A stretch of DNA of 64,000 nucleotides, taken from contig NZ_RQEV01000017.1 in the NCBI RefSeq assembly GCF_004771275.1, positions 129,044 through 193,043 on the forward strand, in the 5' to 3' direction. The position numbers were made by a program, and so were the translations under genes. This document shows positions 8,749 through 18,380 of this stretch, piece after piece. The notes beneath the pieces are model-generated. The model did not search any database. It saw only the letters and a program-made list of their open reading frames with translations, and was not told the DNA's origin. The first letter of the stretch is position 1, and every line of letters starts with the position of its first letter. The DNA is from Leptospira fluminis. Its GTDB lineage: Bacteria > Spirochaetota > Leptospiria > Leptospirales > Leptospiraceae.

Positions 8749-9519
8749 ATGAAGCGAATCAAACAATTCCTTATATCTTTCCTCCTTCTATTTTCCGTTT
8801 CCTTATACGCGGAAAAGATCACAGTCGCGGCCGCGTCCGATCTGAAATTCGCCATGGACGAAATCCTAGTCTCCTTCAAAAAAGCGAATCCGGGAGAGGA
8901 AGTGGACGTGGTGTACGGCTCGTCCGGAAAATTTCAGACGCAGATCCGCCAGGGCGCACCTTTCGACCTATATTTTTCCGCGGATATCGCTTTTCCCCGG
9001 GAACTCGTAAAGGAAGGTTTTGCTTCTGGGGAAGTCGTTCCTTACGCATTGGGAAGAATCGTACTCTGGAGCGCAAGTCTGGATGCGACAAAGGCGACCT
9101 TATCCGTTTTGACCGACCCGAAAATTAAACGCATCGCGATTGCGAATCCGAAACACGCTCCGTATGGCAAGAGAGCTGAAGAAGCGTTGAAAGCTTCCGG
9201 TCTTTGGGAAAAGATACAGGAAAAATTGGTTTTGGGAGAAAACATAGCGCAGACCGCTCAATTCGTAGAGACGGGAAATGCGGAGATCGGCATCATAGCG
9301 CTTTCCTTGGCACTCAGCCCTGAGTTGGCAAAGAAAGGCGGCTATTGGTTGATTCCCGAAAATCTCCACGAACCTTTGGAACAAGGCTTTATCGTGACCA
9401 AACGTGCCGCCGATCTCCCTTTGGCAAAAAAATTCGTCGAACATATCCGTGCAAAATCCTCTCGGACGATTATGAGGAGATACGGTTTCGTACTCCCGGA
9501 AGATAATCCGGCTAAATAG
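8749..9519 (+). CDS. modA: Molybdate ABC transporter, periplasmic binding protein
   Basis: This 256-residue protein has a cleavable signal peptide (SLYA-E at about residue 22) and the classic ModA beginning ITVAAASDLKFAMDEI. GSSGKFQTQIRQGAPFDLYFSAD follows, and these contain the Ser residues that hold the oxyanion in ModA. The GNAEIGIIALSLA segment near residue 180 is also typical. It delivers molybdate (or tungstate) to ModBC. GGGAG lies 8-9 nt before the ATG. It is the second gene of the operon. Confidence 0.95.
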   Translation: MKRIKQFLISFLLLFSVSLYAEKITVAAASDLKFAMDEILVSFKKANPGEEVDVVYGSSGKFQTQIRQGAPFDLYFSADIAFPRELVKEGFASGEVVPYALGRIVLWSASLDATKATLSVLTDPKIKRIAIANPKHAPYGKRAEEALKASGLWEKIQEKLVLGENIAQTAQFVETGNAEIGIIALSLALSPELAKKGGYWLIPENLHEPLEQGFIVTKRAADLPLAKKFVEHIRAKSSRTIMRRYGFVLPEDNPAK

Positions 9520-9553
9520 GTCGTACATTCCGGATTTGTAAAATATTTCGGGC

Positions 9554-9561
9554 AGGAGGAG
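9554..9561 (+). promoter_or_regulatory. Strong ribosome-binding site that questions the modB start
   Basis: AGGAGGAG at 9554-9561 is the best Shine-Dalgarno match near modB, but it is 25 nt from the first ATG (9587). It is ideally placed, 7 nt away, for an in-frame ATT at 9569. Confidence 0.6.
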
Positions 9562-9586
9562 CACCGTTATTCTTTCGGAAGAAGAT

Positions 9587-10243
9587 ATGCAGGCGATTTG
9601 GCTGACGATCCGACTCTCGGGGTTGGTGACGGTCCTGCTATTATTGATAGGAACGCCGATCGCTTGGTGGTTGGCCAACACGAAATCGAAATGGAAAGGA
9701 CCGTTAGGTGCCCTTATCTCCCTTCCGTTGGTCCTTCCTCCGACCGTACTCGGATTTTATCTTCTGCTTCTTTTCGGTCCGAGCGGGCCGATCGGAGAAT
9801 TGACACGTTTTCTCGGCATAGGCCATTTGCCCTTCACTTTTTGGGGATTGGTTCTAGCCTCCGTCTTCTATTCTTTTCCGTTCATGGTCCAACCGTTACA
9901 AACCTCGTTCGAAGCAATAGGAGAGAAACCGTTGGAAGCCGCAGCTACTCTAGGAGCTTCGCCCCTGGATGCGTTTTTTAGCGTGGTAGTTCCCCTCTCC
10001 TTTTCCGGTTTTGCCGCGGCATCCGTACTTACCTTTGCGCATACCGTGGGGGAATTCGGAGTGGTGCTCATGATAGGAGGGAACCTTCCCGGAGTCACTC
10101 GCGTCGCTTCCGTACAGCTTTATGATCACGTGGAAGCGTTCGAATATCCGCAGGCCCATCGTTTGGCCGCTTGCATGCTCATCTTCTCGTTTTTGGTACT
10201 ATTGGCGCTCTACGTCCGAACGAATCGAATCAAAAAAACATAA
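9587..10243 (+). CDS. modB: Molybdate ABC transporter permease
   Basis: This 218-residue (from ATG) inner-membrane protein has five to six membrane segments and the permease loop EKPLEAAATLGASPLDAFFSVVVP, which contacts the ATPase ModC. HTVGEFGVVLMIGG is the typical ModB C-terminal signature. It moves molybdate inward using ATP hydrolysed by ModC. The ATG at 9587 has only a weak upstream purine run. Translation from ATT at 9569 would add six residues (I/M-LSEED) that align with the N-terminus of Escherichia coli ModB as I recall it. The stop is followed 1 nt later by modC. Confidence 0.94.
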   Translation: MQAIWLTIRLSGLVTVLLLLIGTPIAWWLANTKSKWKGPLGALISLPLVLPPTVLGFYLLLLFGPSGPIGELTRFLGIGHLPFTFWGLVLASVFYSFPFMVQPLQTSFEAIGEKPLEAAATLGASPLDAFFSVVVPLSFSGFAAASVLTFAHTVGEFGVVLMIGGNLPGVTRVASVQLYDHVEAFEYPQAHRLAACMLIFSFLVLLALYVRTNRIKKT

Positions 10244-10244
10244 T

Positions 10245-11315
10245 ATGCCAGGAATAAGCGTAAATCTGCGTTTAAAACGACCCTCTTTTTCTTTGGACGT
10301 GAAATTCGAATTACCGGGAAAAGGAGTGACGGGAATCTTCGGACCGTCCGGCTCCGGAAAGACGACTTTACTCCGGTGTATCGCAGGATTGGAGAAAAAC
10401 TCGGAAGGGTCCGTCGTCGTAAACGGAAGCGTATGGCAGGATGAAAAAAATCGATTGCCCGCGTTCAAAAGATCGATCGGCTACGTATTCCAGGAAGCGA
10501 ATCTATTCCGGCACTTAAGCGTACGGGAAAATCTCACGTATGGAGTAGAACGGAGCCGATCCGTCGACAAAGAATCTCATCTACAAAGAGCGATCGAATC
10601 CTTGGATATCGAACCGTTGCTGCATCGGAGAACGGACCATCTCTCGGGAGGAGAAAGACAGAGGGTGGCGATCGCGAGATCCCTCGCTCTCAATCCCAGT
10701 CTCCTCTTGTTGGACGAACCGTTGGCGTCTTTAGATCCTGCCCGCAAAAAAGAAATCCTTCCTTATTTGGAACGTCTTCATTTGGAATCCCGAATTCCGG
10801 TCCTGTATGTCAGCCATTCCCACGACGAGATCACGAGACTTTCGGACCACCTTTTAATCCTGGACGGAGGAACGGTTGTCGCGAACGGCCCGATCGCGTC
10901 CACCCTGTCCGGTCTGAATCCTCCCGTAAATCTCGGCGAAAATTGCGGAATCGTTTTAGACGCCGTCGTAGCCGCGATCGAAGAGGAATGGTCTATGGCT
11001 AGATTGGATTTTTCGGACGGAGTCATCTGGACCTTGGATCGCGGGATTCCGATCGGATCCAAAACCAGGATCGTGGTTCTCGCAAAAGACGTCAGCCTGA
11101 CCGTCGATCGGCCGGACCAAACGAGCATTCAAAATGCCTTATTCGCAAAAGTGGACGGAATTGCAGAAGACGAGCATCCGGGATTGTTACTCGTTCGTGT
11201 AAAAGTAGGAGAAACCTTTTTTCTATCCCGTTTAACGAAACGCGCCTCTTCCTTACTCGCTCTAACTCGGGGAAAAGAAGTCTGGATCCAGATAAAGTCG
11301 GTAGCGATTAAATGA
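10245..11315 (+). CDS. modC: Molybdate ABC transporter ATP-binding protein
   Basis: The ATPase has 356 residues, starting at the ATG at 10245, 1 nt after modB. Walker A is GPSGSGKTT, the signature is LSGGERQR, and Walker B with D-loop is LLLDEPLASLD. The switch His is in YVSHSHDE. The last 70 or so residues form a Mop/TOBE domain (from about DRPDQTS) that can sense molybdate, as in other ModC proteins. It powers ModB. It ends the operon and converges with the efflux adaptor gene 37 nt away. Confidence 0.95.
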   Translation: MPGISVNLRLKRPSFSLDVKFELPGKGVTGIFGPSGSGKTTLLRCIAGLEKNSEGSVVVNGSVWQDEKNRLPAFKRSIGYVFQEANLFRHLSVRENLTYGVERSRSVDKESHLQRAIESLDIEPLLHRRTDHLSGGERQRVAIARSLALNPSLLLLDEPLASLDPARKKEILPYLERLHLESRIPVLYVSHSHDEITRLSDHLLILDGGTVVANGPIASTLSGLNPPVNLGENCGIVLDAVVAAIEEEWSMARLDFSDGVIWTLDRGIPIGSKTRIVVLAKDVSLTVDRPDQTSIQNALFAKVDGIAEDEHPGLLLVRVKVGETFFLSRLTKRASSLLALTRGKEVWIQIKSVAIK

Positions 11316-11352
11316 CGGCCTGATCGAATTCCTTCCGTTCGCTTCCGAATCC

Positions 11353-12531
11353 CTAATACCTCAAATATTCGCTTTTGAGCACGAAGGATCCTTTGGAGGC
11401 GACCTGAGCCCCTTCCGATACGCCGCTCAAGATGATGATATCATCCTCGATGATGTCCCCGACCACCACATTGACCGCTTCGAACCTACCGTCGTCATGA
11501 TGGACAAAGACCACGGAACGACCTTCGATTTCGTGGACGGCTTCCAGAGGCAGCATTCTTCTTTTTCCGTCACCCGTACTCACAACCAAACCGGCCACTT
11601 TTGCCGTAACCGTTTGCCCGGGTTTCAGTTTTCCGCCTCGATTCGAAACCATGATCCTGATTTTTGCTGTTCGTTTAACGCTATCTAATACGGCACCCAC
11701 GTAAGCCACCCGCCCTTGGATCTTCGTGCTTTCTTCCGTTCCGAACGGATAGATCGTCGCTTGGGCCCCCTCGTTTACACCGCCCAAATCCTTTTCGTAT
11801 ACGTCCAAAAGAACCCAGAGATTGTTCAGGTTCGCGATGGTAAACAACTCCTCGTTCCTGGAAGTCTGTTGTCCGATGATCGCTTTTCGTTCCGTGACTT
11901 CTCCGTTGATCGGACTCCGTAACACCAGGTTGGAGGAAACGTAAACTCCCCTTTCTATTCCCTCGATCTCCGAAGGAGTTAGTCCGTAATTTTCCAGTTT
12001 GATCCGGGTCGTCTCCGCCTCGGTCTTCGCCGTTTTGTACTGCATAGTCGCAAGTTCGTATTCCTTAGCGGCAGTGACCTTCATTTCGAAAAGTTCCTTG
12101 GCACGATCGGCCTGCAATTTCAAAGCCTCTAGGGAAGCTCTGGCCTTAACGTATGCCGCCTCCACTTCTCCGAGTTGCACGGAAGAAAGTATCGCTAACG
12201 GAGAACCTTGGCTTACGCGATCTCCTTCCCGCACCAAAACTTTCTTGATTTTCGCCTCCACGGTGGATCCGACCCGAGCCATGCTCTCGGGATCGTACGT
12301 GATCCTTCCGGGCAAGGCGAGTTCCTCGAACCGGGAAACTTCTTTTAAACTCACGAAAGTCACGGGGTGTCTCTTTAGGATTTCATCCGAGACTTTAAAG
12401 AAACTTTTGGATTCCTGCGCGAGATTCTTTTCCGGTTTTTTCTTATAGAAATGCCTGTAACCGTAAGCCGCTCCCGAAACCAACACGATCAGAAAAACGA
12501 TCATTTTGTATCTCTGCAAAATCGCCGTCAT
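11353..12531 (-). CDS. RND efflux periplasmic adaptor (CzcB-like)
   Basis: This 392-residue membrane-fusion protein has an N-terminal anchor (about 9-27) and a lipoyl-like half-motif around AKIKKVLVREGDRVSQG. A coiled-coil hairpin (about 125-200) leads to the second lipoyl half LRSPINGEVTERKAIIG and the beta-barrel domain with LWVLLDVYEKDLGGV, a CzcB/CusB type pattern. It bridges an inner-membrane RND pump to the outer-membrane channel. Its start overlaps the stop of the TolC-like gene by 4 nt. No RND pump follows it. The nearest is the CzcA-like gene at 47651-50986. Confidence 0.9.
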   Translation of the reverse strand: MTAILQRYKMIVFLIVLVSGAAYGYRHFYKKKPEKNLAQESKSFFKVSDEILKRHPVTFVSLKEVSRFEELALPGRITYDPESMARVGSTVEAKIKKVLVREGDRVSQGSPLAILSSVQLGEVEAAYVKARASLEALKLQADRAKELFEMKVTAAKEYELATMQYKTAKTEAETTRIKLENYGLTPSEIEGIERGVYVSSNLVLRSPINGEVTERKAIIGQQTSRNEELFTIANLNNLWVLLDVYEKDLGGVNEGAQATIYPFGTEESTKIQGRVAYVGAVLDSVKRTAKIRIMVSNRGGKLKPGQTVTAKVAGLVVSTGDGKRRMLPLEAVHEIEGRSVVFVHHDDGRFEAVNVVVGDIIEDDIIILSGVSEGAQVASKGSFVLKSEYLRY

Positions 12532-13979
12532 CTTTCGTCTCCTTTTGACTGGGTTTTGGATGGGTAATCGGAGTTTTTTCCCGTCGCGGCCCGAAAAGCC
12601 TCCACGGCATTGAAGTAAAGATATAGAAGATCGTAATATTCGCGTAAAATGAAAAGGTAGTTTTTTTCGGCTTGGAGAAAAGTGACCTGATCGGAGGCGC
12701 CGCGCACGTACGCGATCCTGGATTTCTCCTCTAATTGTTTATTTTTTTGTAATAGATTAATCCTTTCGTATTTGGTAAGCAGTTCTTCCCGAGCCAACAA
12801 TTCCTTTTTGGCCGCCTCGATTTCGGCGTCCACTTCCCTTTTTTTCGCGTCCAAAGCCAATTCGAATTTCTTGTATTCCTCCTTGGCGGCGTAGATTTTT
12901 CCCTGTCCTCTATCGTTCAACGGAATCGGAATCATGGCAAATACTCCTCCGTAATTCTCGCTACCCTTCATCCGCCATTCTCCGCCGACCTGAAGCCATC
13001 CTAACGCCTCTTTTCTTTGGAGTTCTATATTCATTTTCTTTTCCTGAAGCCTTTGCTCCAAAGCTACGATATCCGGACGATCGCCGGGAGAAGTCGCTTC
13101 TTTGAGCCTCAAGCCCAAATCCTCTAGAGAGCGGAACCTCATCGATTCCACCTGAAAAGCGAAAATACCTTCCCGTTCCGTAAGACCGCTCAAAATCCTC
13201 AGATCCTTTTCGATCGCTTGCCTCCGAACGATCGCATCTCTGTAGAATCTCTCCACCTGAATCCTTTCCAGCTCCAACCTTTCGTATTCCAAGGGAGAAA
13301 TGTCCCCTTTTTGGACCCGAAATTTCGTAAGCTCCAGAAGGTCGCTGTAATTCTCGTAAAATTCCTTATTCGTATCCACGAGCAAGGTCAAGAAGACGAA
13401 AGCCCAATAATTCTGCCTGAGCCTCATCCGAAACATTCGATCGAAATTCCTAAAATCCGCTATGGATGCTTCGAAGGATTTTTTGGCGACCCGAGTCCGC
13501 AAAGGCACGACTCCGTAAACGTCTAGGTCCTGGTAGAGGGCGGGAGCGGTTTCCGGACTTCCTCCCTGTGTATTCGGATTTCCTCCGATGAACTGTTGCT
13601 GGAATTGGAAGATCGGATTTCGGTACAAAGAGGCCGTGATCACCGCCCCCCGGGAAATTCCCACATTCTGCTTTTCGGAAAGATACAGCGGATTGTTGGA
13701 AACGGCGTATTCGGTTAGGCGGTCTATATCCCAGTCGATCAGCCTGGTCTGAACTTCCGTATGTTCCGCCCCGGAAATAGGAACGTATCTCGGACTAAAA
13801 TTCTCAACTTTCTCCGATCCGGAGGATTCGAACGGAATCGTTTCCGACGAAAGAAGACGGCCGGAAGAAGAGAAAAAAAGGAATCCGCAGACGACCAAGA
13901 GAATCGAAAAAGAGATTCCTCGTTCTCCGGAACACCGAAACCTCGTCTCATTCTGTTGCAAAGATCGATGGACTCGCAT
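12528..13979 (-). CDS. TolC/CzcC-family outer-membrane efflux protein
   Basis: This 483-residue protein has a signal segment (about 25-45) and two long alpha-helical repeats rich in heptads, for example the RLQEKKMNIELQRKEALGWL and KKELLAREELLTKYERINL regions. These are typical of trimeric TolC-type channels, and the two repeats suggest an internal duplication. It should export the substrate of the adaptor and a pump across the outer membrane. The first gene of a two-gene operon, it overlaps the adaptor by 4 nt. The N-terminal 25 residues are charged and variable, so the true start may be a little downstream. Confidence 0.88.
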   Translation of the reverse strand: MRVHRSLQQNETRFRCSGERGISFSILLVVCGFLFFSSSGRLLSSETIPFESSGSEKVENFSPRYVPISGAEHTEVQTRLIDWDIDRLTEYAVSNNPLYLSEKQNVGISRGAVITASLYRNPIFQFQQQFIGGNPNTQGGSPETAPALYQDLDVYGVVPLRTRVAKKSFEASIADFRNFDRMFRMRLRQNYWAFVFLTLLVDTNKEFYENYSDLLELTKFRVQKGDISPLEYERLELERIQVERFYRDAIVRRQAIEKDLRILSGLTEREGIFAFQVESMRFRSLEDLGLRLKEATSPGDRPDIVALEQRLQEKKMNIELQRKEALGWLQVGGEWRMKGSENYGGVFAMIPIPLNDRGQGKIYAAKEEYKKFELALDAKKREVDAEIEAAKKELLAREELLTKYERINLLQKNKQLEEKSRIAYVRGASDQVTFLQAEKNYLFILREYYDLLYLYFNAVEAFRAATGKNSDYPSKTQSKGDER

Positions 13980-14055
13980 TCTCGGCCTTATTGACTATTC
14001 CCGCATGCAGTTTTCGTGCCCGCAAGTCGCTTTGTCGGTTTTTCCGGAGTTTTCC

Positions 14056-14652
14056 CTAAAAGAGTCGATGAACGTACCATTTCCCCTTCCGTTTCGTAAA
14101 ATAAGGGTTAATGAGTTCCGACTCCCATTTTCGATTTTCCTTAAACTTGAATTTGACCTCGCAGGCCTGAGGAGTTTCGAAATAAAAATCGACTTCGATT
14201 CCTCTCGAGGAAAGAAGAAGGTCCCGAACCGTACGCACGTCCGAATGATTCTTTTCCTTTTCCAACGCTTCTCGATCGAAAAAATACGTCCGAAAATAAT
14301 TGTCCTTTGCGGAAAGTTCCGTTTTCAATCTCGCTCTGTCCCAATGACCTTTTAGATCGATATAAATCCCGTCCTCTTCCGAAACCAGATCCGGAAGAAA
14401 AGTCAGGTCCTTTCTTACGGTTCCATCTATCAATCTTCTCAGGATGGTGAGAATTTCCTCGCTGTCCTTCGTGAATTCTCCCGTATGGCCCGAAAGATAG
14501 ATCTTAGCTCTTTCCACGTTCGGTGAAAGTTCCTCCGAAACGGTCCTTTTCCGTACGAATCGAGTACAGTCAATGCAGACAAACACAACGAGGAACAAAA
14601 GGGAGAATAAGGATCTTACCCGGAGATTGTTGGCATAATCGAAGGGATTCAT
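14056..14652 (-). CDS. Hypothetical lipoprotein
   Basis: This 198-residue protein has a hydrophobic stretch LFSLLFLVVFVCIDC, whose last Cys (about residue 29) is a plausible lipid-modified residue. The rest is polar and rich in Lys, Glu and Arg, with a folded-looking body ending GKWYVHRLF. I do not recognise the family. The fold could be SnoaL/NTF2-like given the ending, but this is a guess. It begins 11 nt after the stop of the TPR/Mrr-like gene on the same strand, so they are probably co-transcribed. Confidence 0.65.
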   Translation of the reverse strand: MNPFDYANNLRVRSLFSLLFLVVFVCIDCTRFVRKRTVSEELSPNVERAKIYLSGHTGEFTKDSEEILTILRRLIDGTVRKDLTFLPDLVSEEDGIYIDLKGHWDRARLKTELSAKDNYFRTYFFDREALEKEKNHSDVRTVRDLLLSSRGIEVDFYFETPQACEVKFKFKENRKWESELINPYFTKRKGKWYVHRLF

Positions 14653-14663
14653 TCTAAAATCTC

Positions 14664-16226
14664 CTACCCGGGAGTTCTTAATGCTTTTTTCAGGAGTTCT
14701 TCCAGGTCTTTTCCGTACAATACGGACAGTCGGGAAGAATTGTCCGCCAAGAATCTACGTGCTCCGTCCGTAAATTCCGCATCCCCCACGATAAAGGCCT
14801 TGTCCAAACCCATGTCCTTGACCTGACTGAGAGTATCTCTAAGGAATATGTCCGAGATTTTCGCGTCCTTCCATCTTCTGAATTTGAATAAGGCTCTTGT
14901 CTCCTTGTCCGTCTTACTTAAGCCCATGAAATTGAGACCGTCGCCTTCCTTATTCGGAACTTCCCGACTAATCGTGTAGTTCAAAGCGATGACCACCTTG
15001 ACGCAAAGGTTCTTGAATTCCACGCCTTTTAGAGCACGGAAATGGTCCATGGCACTGATGCCGATTTTTCCGATTTCGGCTACGATCTTTCCGCCTTCCT
15101 CGTCGATGATTCCTTTGATATGGAAGGATTTCGAGGATTTCAATCCGGAGATTTCGTAGTATCTTTCGACCGGAAAAAGTTCCGGGAACAACCGTCCCAG
15201 CTCCTGGTCAGGAATGTACCCGCTTTTGGCCGGTTTTCCGGCTTCCAATCTCTTCGTTTCTAACTGGTACTTATAATTGGCCAATTCCACGATTCTTTCA
15301 TCGTCGACCCGTTCGGACTCCGCCTCGATCAGATATTCGCTGGCTTCCTCCAACCTACCCATTTTGACCGCAATCAAGGCAAAATGGAAATCCGAATCGA
15401 TGAGCTCCTGTTTCCAACCGTTGTTTCTGGCGATTTCCATACAAAGCCGGGAATGTTTTAAAGCTTCGCTCAAATCCCCCTTGAGTAGGAACTCCAACAT
15501 GATGAATTGGAATAACGTATAGCGAACGTATTCGTCCGGAATCAGATCCACGACGGAGTTCGCGACTCGTATCGCCTCGTCGTGTTCTCCGGAACGGGAG
15601 AGCGTAAGTGCGTACAAAAAGCCCGCTACTGCGGAATTCGGTTCTTCCTCGTAGGCTTTTTGGAAATACGGCTTGGGATCTCCCTTCCGCAAAATCGCCG
15701 CCACCACTCCCTTTGCAATGAAGAGAGCGGTCATTTTGACTTTTTCATCCGGAACCCTTGACAGGAACTTGTCGGCAATTCCGAATTCCTTCTGGCCCAA
15801 AGCCATGAAAGCGACTCGTATATTCGCTTCCAGATTTTCCGGATCTCCGCTCAAAGTATCTACATAGTGAAAGACGGATTCTTCGAAAAGATCCTGTTGG
15901 TAATAGATATCCGCGATCCGGTTCGAGACGGCCGCTTCCGAAATCTCCTTATCGTAAGAGCCGATTTTTTTGATCTTTTCCAGATGCCTGGCTTCGTTGA
16001 GGGTATCGCCTTCCATGGCGTAAATTTTCGCCATGATGAAATGTGCCCTCACGTTGGAAGGATTCGCATCCAAAATATCCCGGATTAAAATCCGGGAATC
16101 GACGTAATTCCCCATCGCCGCGAGTGCCAATGCCTTTTCGAATGCGTCCTTTTTGGACTGAATCAAAAAAGATCCCGCTGCTACGATCAGGATGATACCT
16201 GCTGCAATAAGAATTACGAAGATCAT
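14664..16226 (-). CDS. Membrane-anchored TPR protein with Mrr-like C-terminal domain
   Basis: Starting from the ATG at 16226 it has 520 residues; a TTG 48 nt upstream is possible but has a poorly spaced ribosome site. An N-terminal membrane helix ([18 protein letters not shown]) precedes about seven tetratricopeptide units to about residue 320. The last 120 residues resemble the Mrr/restriction-endonuclease-like fold: a GDG segment, then [12 protein letters not shown], then [20 protein letters not shown], which parallels the Mrr pattern of a thiol/Thr-rich 'FTxGAR' helix. The usual Q/E-x-K is replaced by LFK, so nuclease activity is doubtful. Role unknown; it may be a scaffold or sensor. Confidence 0.78.
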   Translation of the reverse strand: MIFVILIAAGIILIVAAGSFLIQSKKDAFEKALALAAMGNYVDSRILIRDILDANPSNVRAHFIMAKIYAMEGDTLNEARHLEKIKKIGSYDKEISEAAVSNRIADIYYQQDLFEESVFHYVDTLSGDPENLEANIRVAFMALGQKEFGIADKFLSRVPDEKVKMTALFIAKGVVAAILRKGDPKPYFQKAYEEEPNSAVAGFLYALTLSRSGEHDEAIRVANSVVDLIPDEYVRYTLFQFIMLEFLLKGDLSEALKHSRLCMEIARNNGWKQELIDSDFHFALIAVKMGRLEEASEYLIEAESERVDDERIVELANYKYQLETKRLEAGKPAKSGYIPDQELGRLFPELFPVERYYEISGLKSSKSFHIKGIIDEEGGKIVAEIGKIGISAMDHFRALKGVEFKNLCVKVVIALNYTISREVPNKEGDGLNFMGLSKTDKETRALFKFRRWKDAKISDIFLRDTLSQVKDMGLDKAFIVGDAEFTDGARRFLADNSSRLSVLYGKDLEELLKKALRTPG

Positions 16227-16297
16227 GTTCCGGAATTTCCCGTTATTTACCAAATAAATGTTGGATAAAATCAAACCTTTTCAGTATCGTGCTCTCG

Positions 16298-16822
16298 ATG
16301 GGAAGAATCACCTACCTTCGGTTCGCCTTCTCCCTGTTCTTTCGGGATGCGACTACAAGTTTTCTTCATATCTTCTTCTCCACGTTCTTCGCGACCGGTC
16401 TGATCCTGAGTTTTTTCTCGATTCGGACGGACAAATCCGTTTCCGACGTTTCTAGTATCGATCTCTTCCGCAATTCTCCCTACTTGGTTTTGGCTCTTTC
16501 TAGCGCCGCACTGATTTTTATGGGAATTGTCAGGACGACGAGCCGCTCCGGAGACACCGGAATTATGATGGCCGTCGGCGGAAACCGCTTCGGGTGCATC
16601 CTTTTGGAAACTACGGAACTCTGGATCATTCACGGTTTCGGCTTCGTTTTGGCCTCCGCTGCCAGCTTTTTTTACCCGCCGGGAAATCCGGCCTTGGTAT
16701 CCGTTTTGGATTATGCGAGCGCCTTCCTATACGAATCCGCTCTGCTCGGTCTCGCGGGAGGATGCACCGCCTTCCTCCATACATTAGTCGATCCGTACAG
16801 ATCCATCCGGAGGGGAAAATGA
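16298..16822 (+). CDS. Minimal FtsX-like ABC transporter permease
   Basis: This 174-residue protein (ATG at 16298) has four hydrophobic segments (about 17-38, 63-83, 105-127 and 140-160) and lacks the large periplasmic domain of MacB or LolE permeases. The segment [18 protein letters not shown] between the second and third helices resembles the coupling region of FtsX-type proteins (MxALGAxxxxI). Its stop overlaps the ATPase start by 4 nt, which strongly links the two. Compared with FtsX (about 300 residues) it is short. A GTG three codons upstream is an alternative start. Substrate unknown. Confidence 0.72.
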   Translation: MGRITYLRFAFSLFFRDATTSFLHIFFSTFFATGLILSFFSIRTDKSVSDVSSIDLFRNSPYLVLALSSAALIFMGIVRTTSRSGDTGIMMAVGGNRFGCILLETTELWIIHGFGFVLASAASFFYPPGNPALVSVLDYASAFLYESALLGLAGGCTAFLHTLVDPYRSIRRGK

Positions 16823-17484
16823 TCCTACGGATCAACAATCTTTCCCGCACATACGGAAACACGAAAGCGGTAAATTCCGTTTCCTTCGACGTGAACCAAT
16901 CCGATTATGTCGCCATCGTGGGTCCATCCGGTTCCGGAAAAACGACCTTACTTTCCATGATTACCGGAATGCTGACGAGTAGTTCGGGAGAAATCTATTT
17001 CGATACCCTAAAACTCTCCAGCATGACCAAAGGAACTCTCGCGAAATTTCGGGCCCGAAATATCGGACTCATTTTCCAATTTTCCGAACTGATTTCCCAT
17101 CTGACTGTGGAAGAGAATATTCTTCTCCCCGCCCTTTTGGTCGGGAAATTCGGAGAGCAGGAATATAAGGAAAAATGCGAATATCTCATTTCTAGCCTGA
17201 ACCTGAATTCTATCCGGGACCGATTGCCGACCAGACTTTCCGGTGGCCAGATCCAGATGACCGCAATCGCGAGAGCCCTGATCAATGAACCCGAAATCCT
17301 GTTGGCGGACGAACCTTCCGGAGATCTGGATCCCGAAAACAGCGAACTGGTGAGAAAATTGCTCTCCGACTTCAATTCCAGAGGATTGACCGTACTCCTC
17401 GTAACCCACGATATGAACCTGGCGTTCGACGCAAAGACGATCTACGAAATGCGGGAAGGGAGCTTTACCCGAGTCGTAAAATGA
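16819..17484 (+). CDS. ABC transporter ATP-binding protein (LolD/MacB type)
   Basis: This 221-residue ATPase has Walker [11 protein letters not shown]-loop [15 protein letters not shown], signature [15 protein letters not shown], Walker B and D-loop [14 protein letters not shown] and switch His VTHDMN. The EPSGDLD form is typical of the LolD/FtsE/MacB group that works with FtsX-like permeases. The start is the ATG at 16819, overlapping the permease stop. It ends in a 4-nt overlap with the ROK gene. Its likely role is energising a lipoprotein- or envelope-related step. Confidence 0.9.
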   Translation: MILRINNLSRTYGNTKAVNSVSFDVNQSDYVAIVGPSGSGKTTLLSMITGMLTSSSGEIYFDTLKLSSMTKGTLAKFRARNIGLIFQFSELISHLTVEENILLPALLVGKFGEQEYKEKCEYLISSLNLNSIRDRLPTRLSGGQIQMTAIARALINEPEILLADEPSGDLDPENSELVRKLLSDFNSRGLTVLLVTHDMNLAFDAKTIYEMREGSFTRVVK

Positions 17485-18380
17485 AATCCTTTCTGGGATT
17501 GGACATCGGCGCACAAAGCGTTAAGGCATGTAAGGCGGACGAGCACGGATCCATTCTATTCGAATCGTCGGTTTCCACCGGATCGGAAATGGACGGAGAA
17601 GCGTTCTTAACCTCCCTGAAAAAGCTGGTATCGGAACTCCTGCAAAAAGGTCCGGTATCCGCGATCGGGTTAGGAAGTCCCGGTCCGATAGATAAGGACA
17701 AAGGCATTCTGTTATCTTCCGCCAATCTGCCCAAACTTAAAGACGTCCCCGTCGTTCCTTATCTAAAGGAGACGTTCGGACTTCCCGTTTATTACGACAA
17801 CGACGCGAACTGCGCCGCGTTAGGGGAATATTGGTACGGACAAGGAAAAGGGTCCCCCAATCTTCTCGTGCTGACATTGGGGACGGGCATAGGAGGAGGC
17901 TGGATTCACGAAGGCAAACTCTTCGACGGTTACAAAGGCAACAGCATGGAAGTGGGGCACACTACGATACGCCCCGGCGGATCTCCCTGCGGATGCGGCC
18001 ACAAAGGTTGCGCGGAAGCGTACTTTAGTGCCAGCGGATTTTCCACTAGATACAAAGAGCTGACCGGCAACACGTTTCGAAACGCCGAGGAGTTCTTTGC
18101 TCGAGCGGAAAAAGGCGAACGCGAGGCCGCTAGAATTTTGGACGAAGGAAAAGAGGTCCTGGCCGAACTGATCCGCAACCTGATCCACATCCTAAATCCG
18201 GAATGCATCGTTTTGTCCGGAGGCTTGGTGCGATCCTATTCTCTTTTCGGAAAACCGCTTGAAAATCGCGTTAGAGAAATCATTTTTCCCGTATTCAGAG
18301 ACTACGTTCGCATTTTAGCGGGTGGCTCCATCACCGGAGCGCTCGGCGCAGCGAGTCTTTGTTTGGGACGGAACGAATGA
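17481..18380 (+). CDS. ROK-family sugar kinase
   Basis: This 299-residue protein begins [17 protein letters not shown], the phosphate-1 motif of the ASKHA fold. It carries [12 protein letters not shown] and the ROK zinc motif CGCGHKGC at about 173-180, with the upstream His in VGHTTI. The catalytic Asp lies in [10 protein letters not shown]. It is therefore a probable glucokinase-type enzyme phosphorylating glucose or an amino sugar with ATP. Start and stop overlap neighbouring genes by 4 nt, so translation is probably coupled. No sugar transporter is near, so the substrate is uncertain. Confidence 0.92.
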   Translation: MKSFLGLDIGAQSVKACKADEHGSILFESSVSTGSEMDGEAFLTSLKKLVSELLQKGPVSAIGLGSPGPIDKDKGILLSSANLPKLKDVPVVPYLKETFGLPVYYDNDANCAALGEYWYGQGKGSPNLLVLTLGTGIGGGWIHEGKLFDGYKGNSMEVGHTTIRPGGSPCGCGHKGCAEAYFSASGFSTRYKELTGNTFRNAEEFFARAEKGEREAARILDEGKEVLAELIRNLIHILNPECIVLSGGLVRSYSLFGKPLENRVREIIFPVFRDYVRILAGGSITGALGAASLCLGRNE

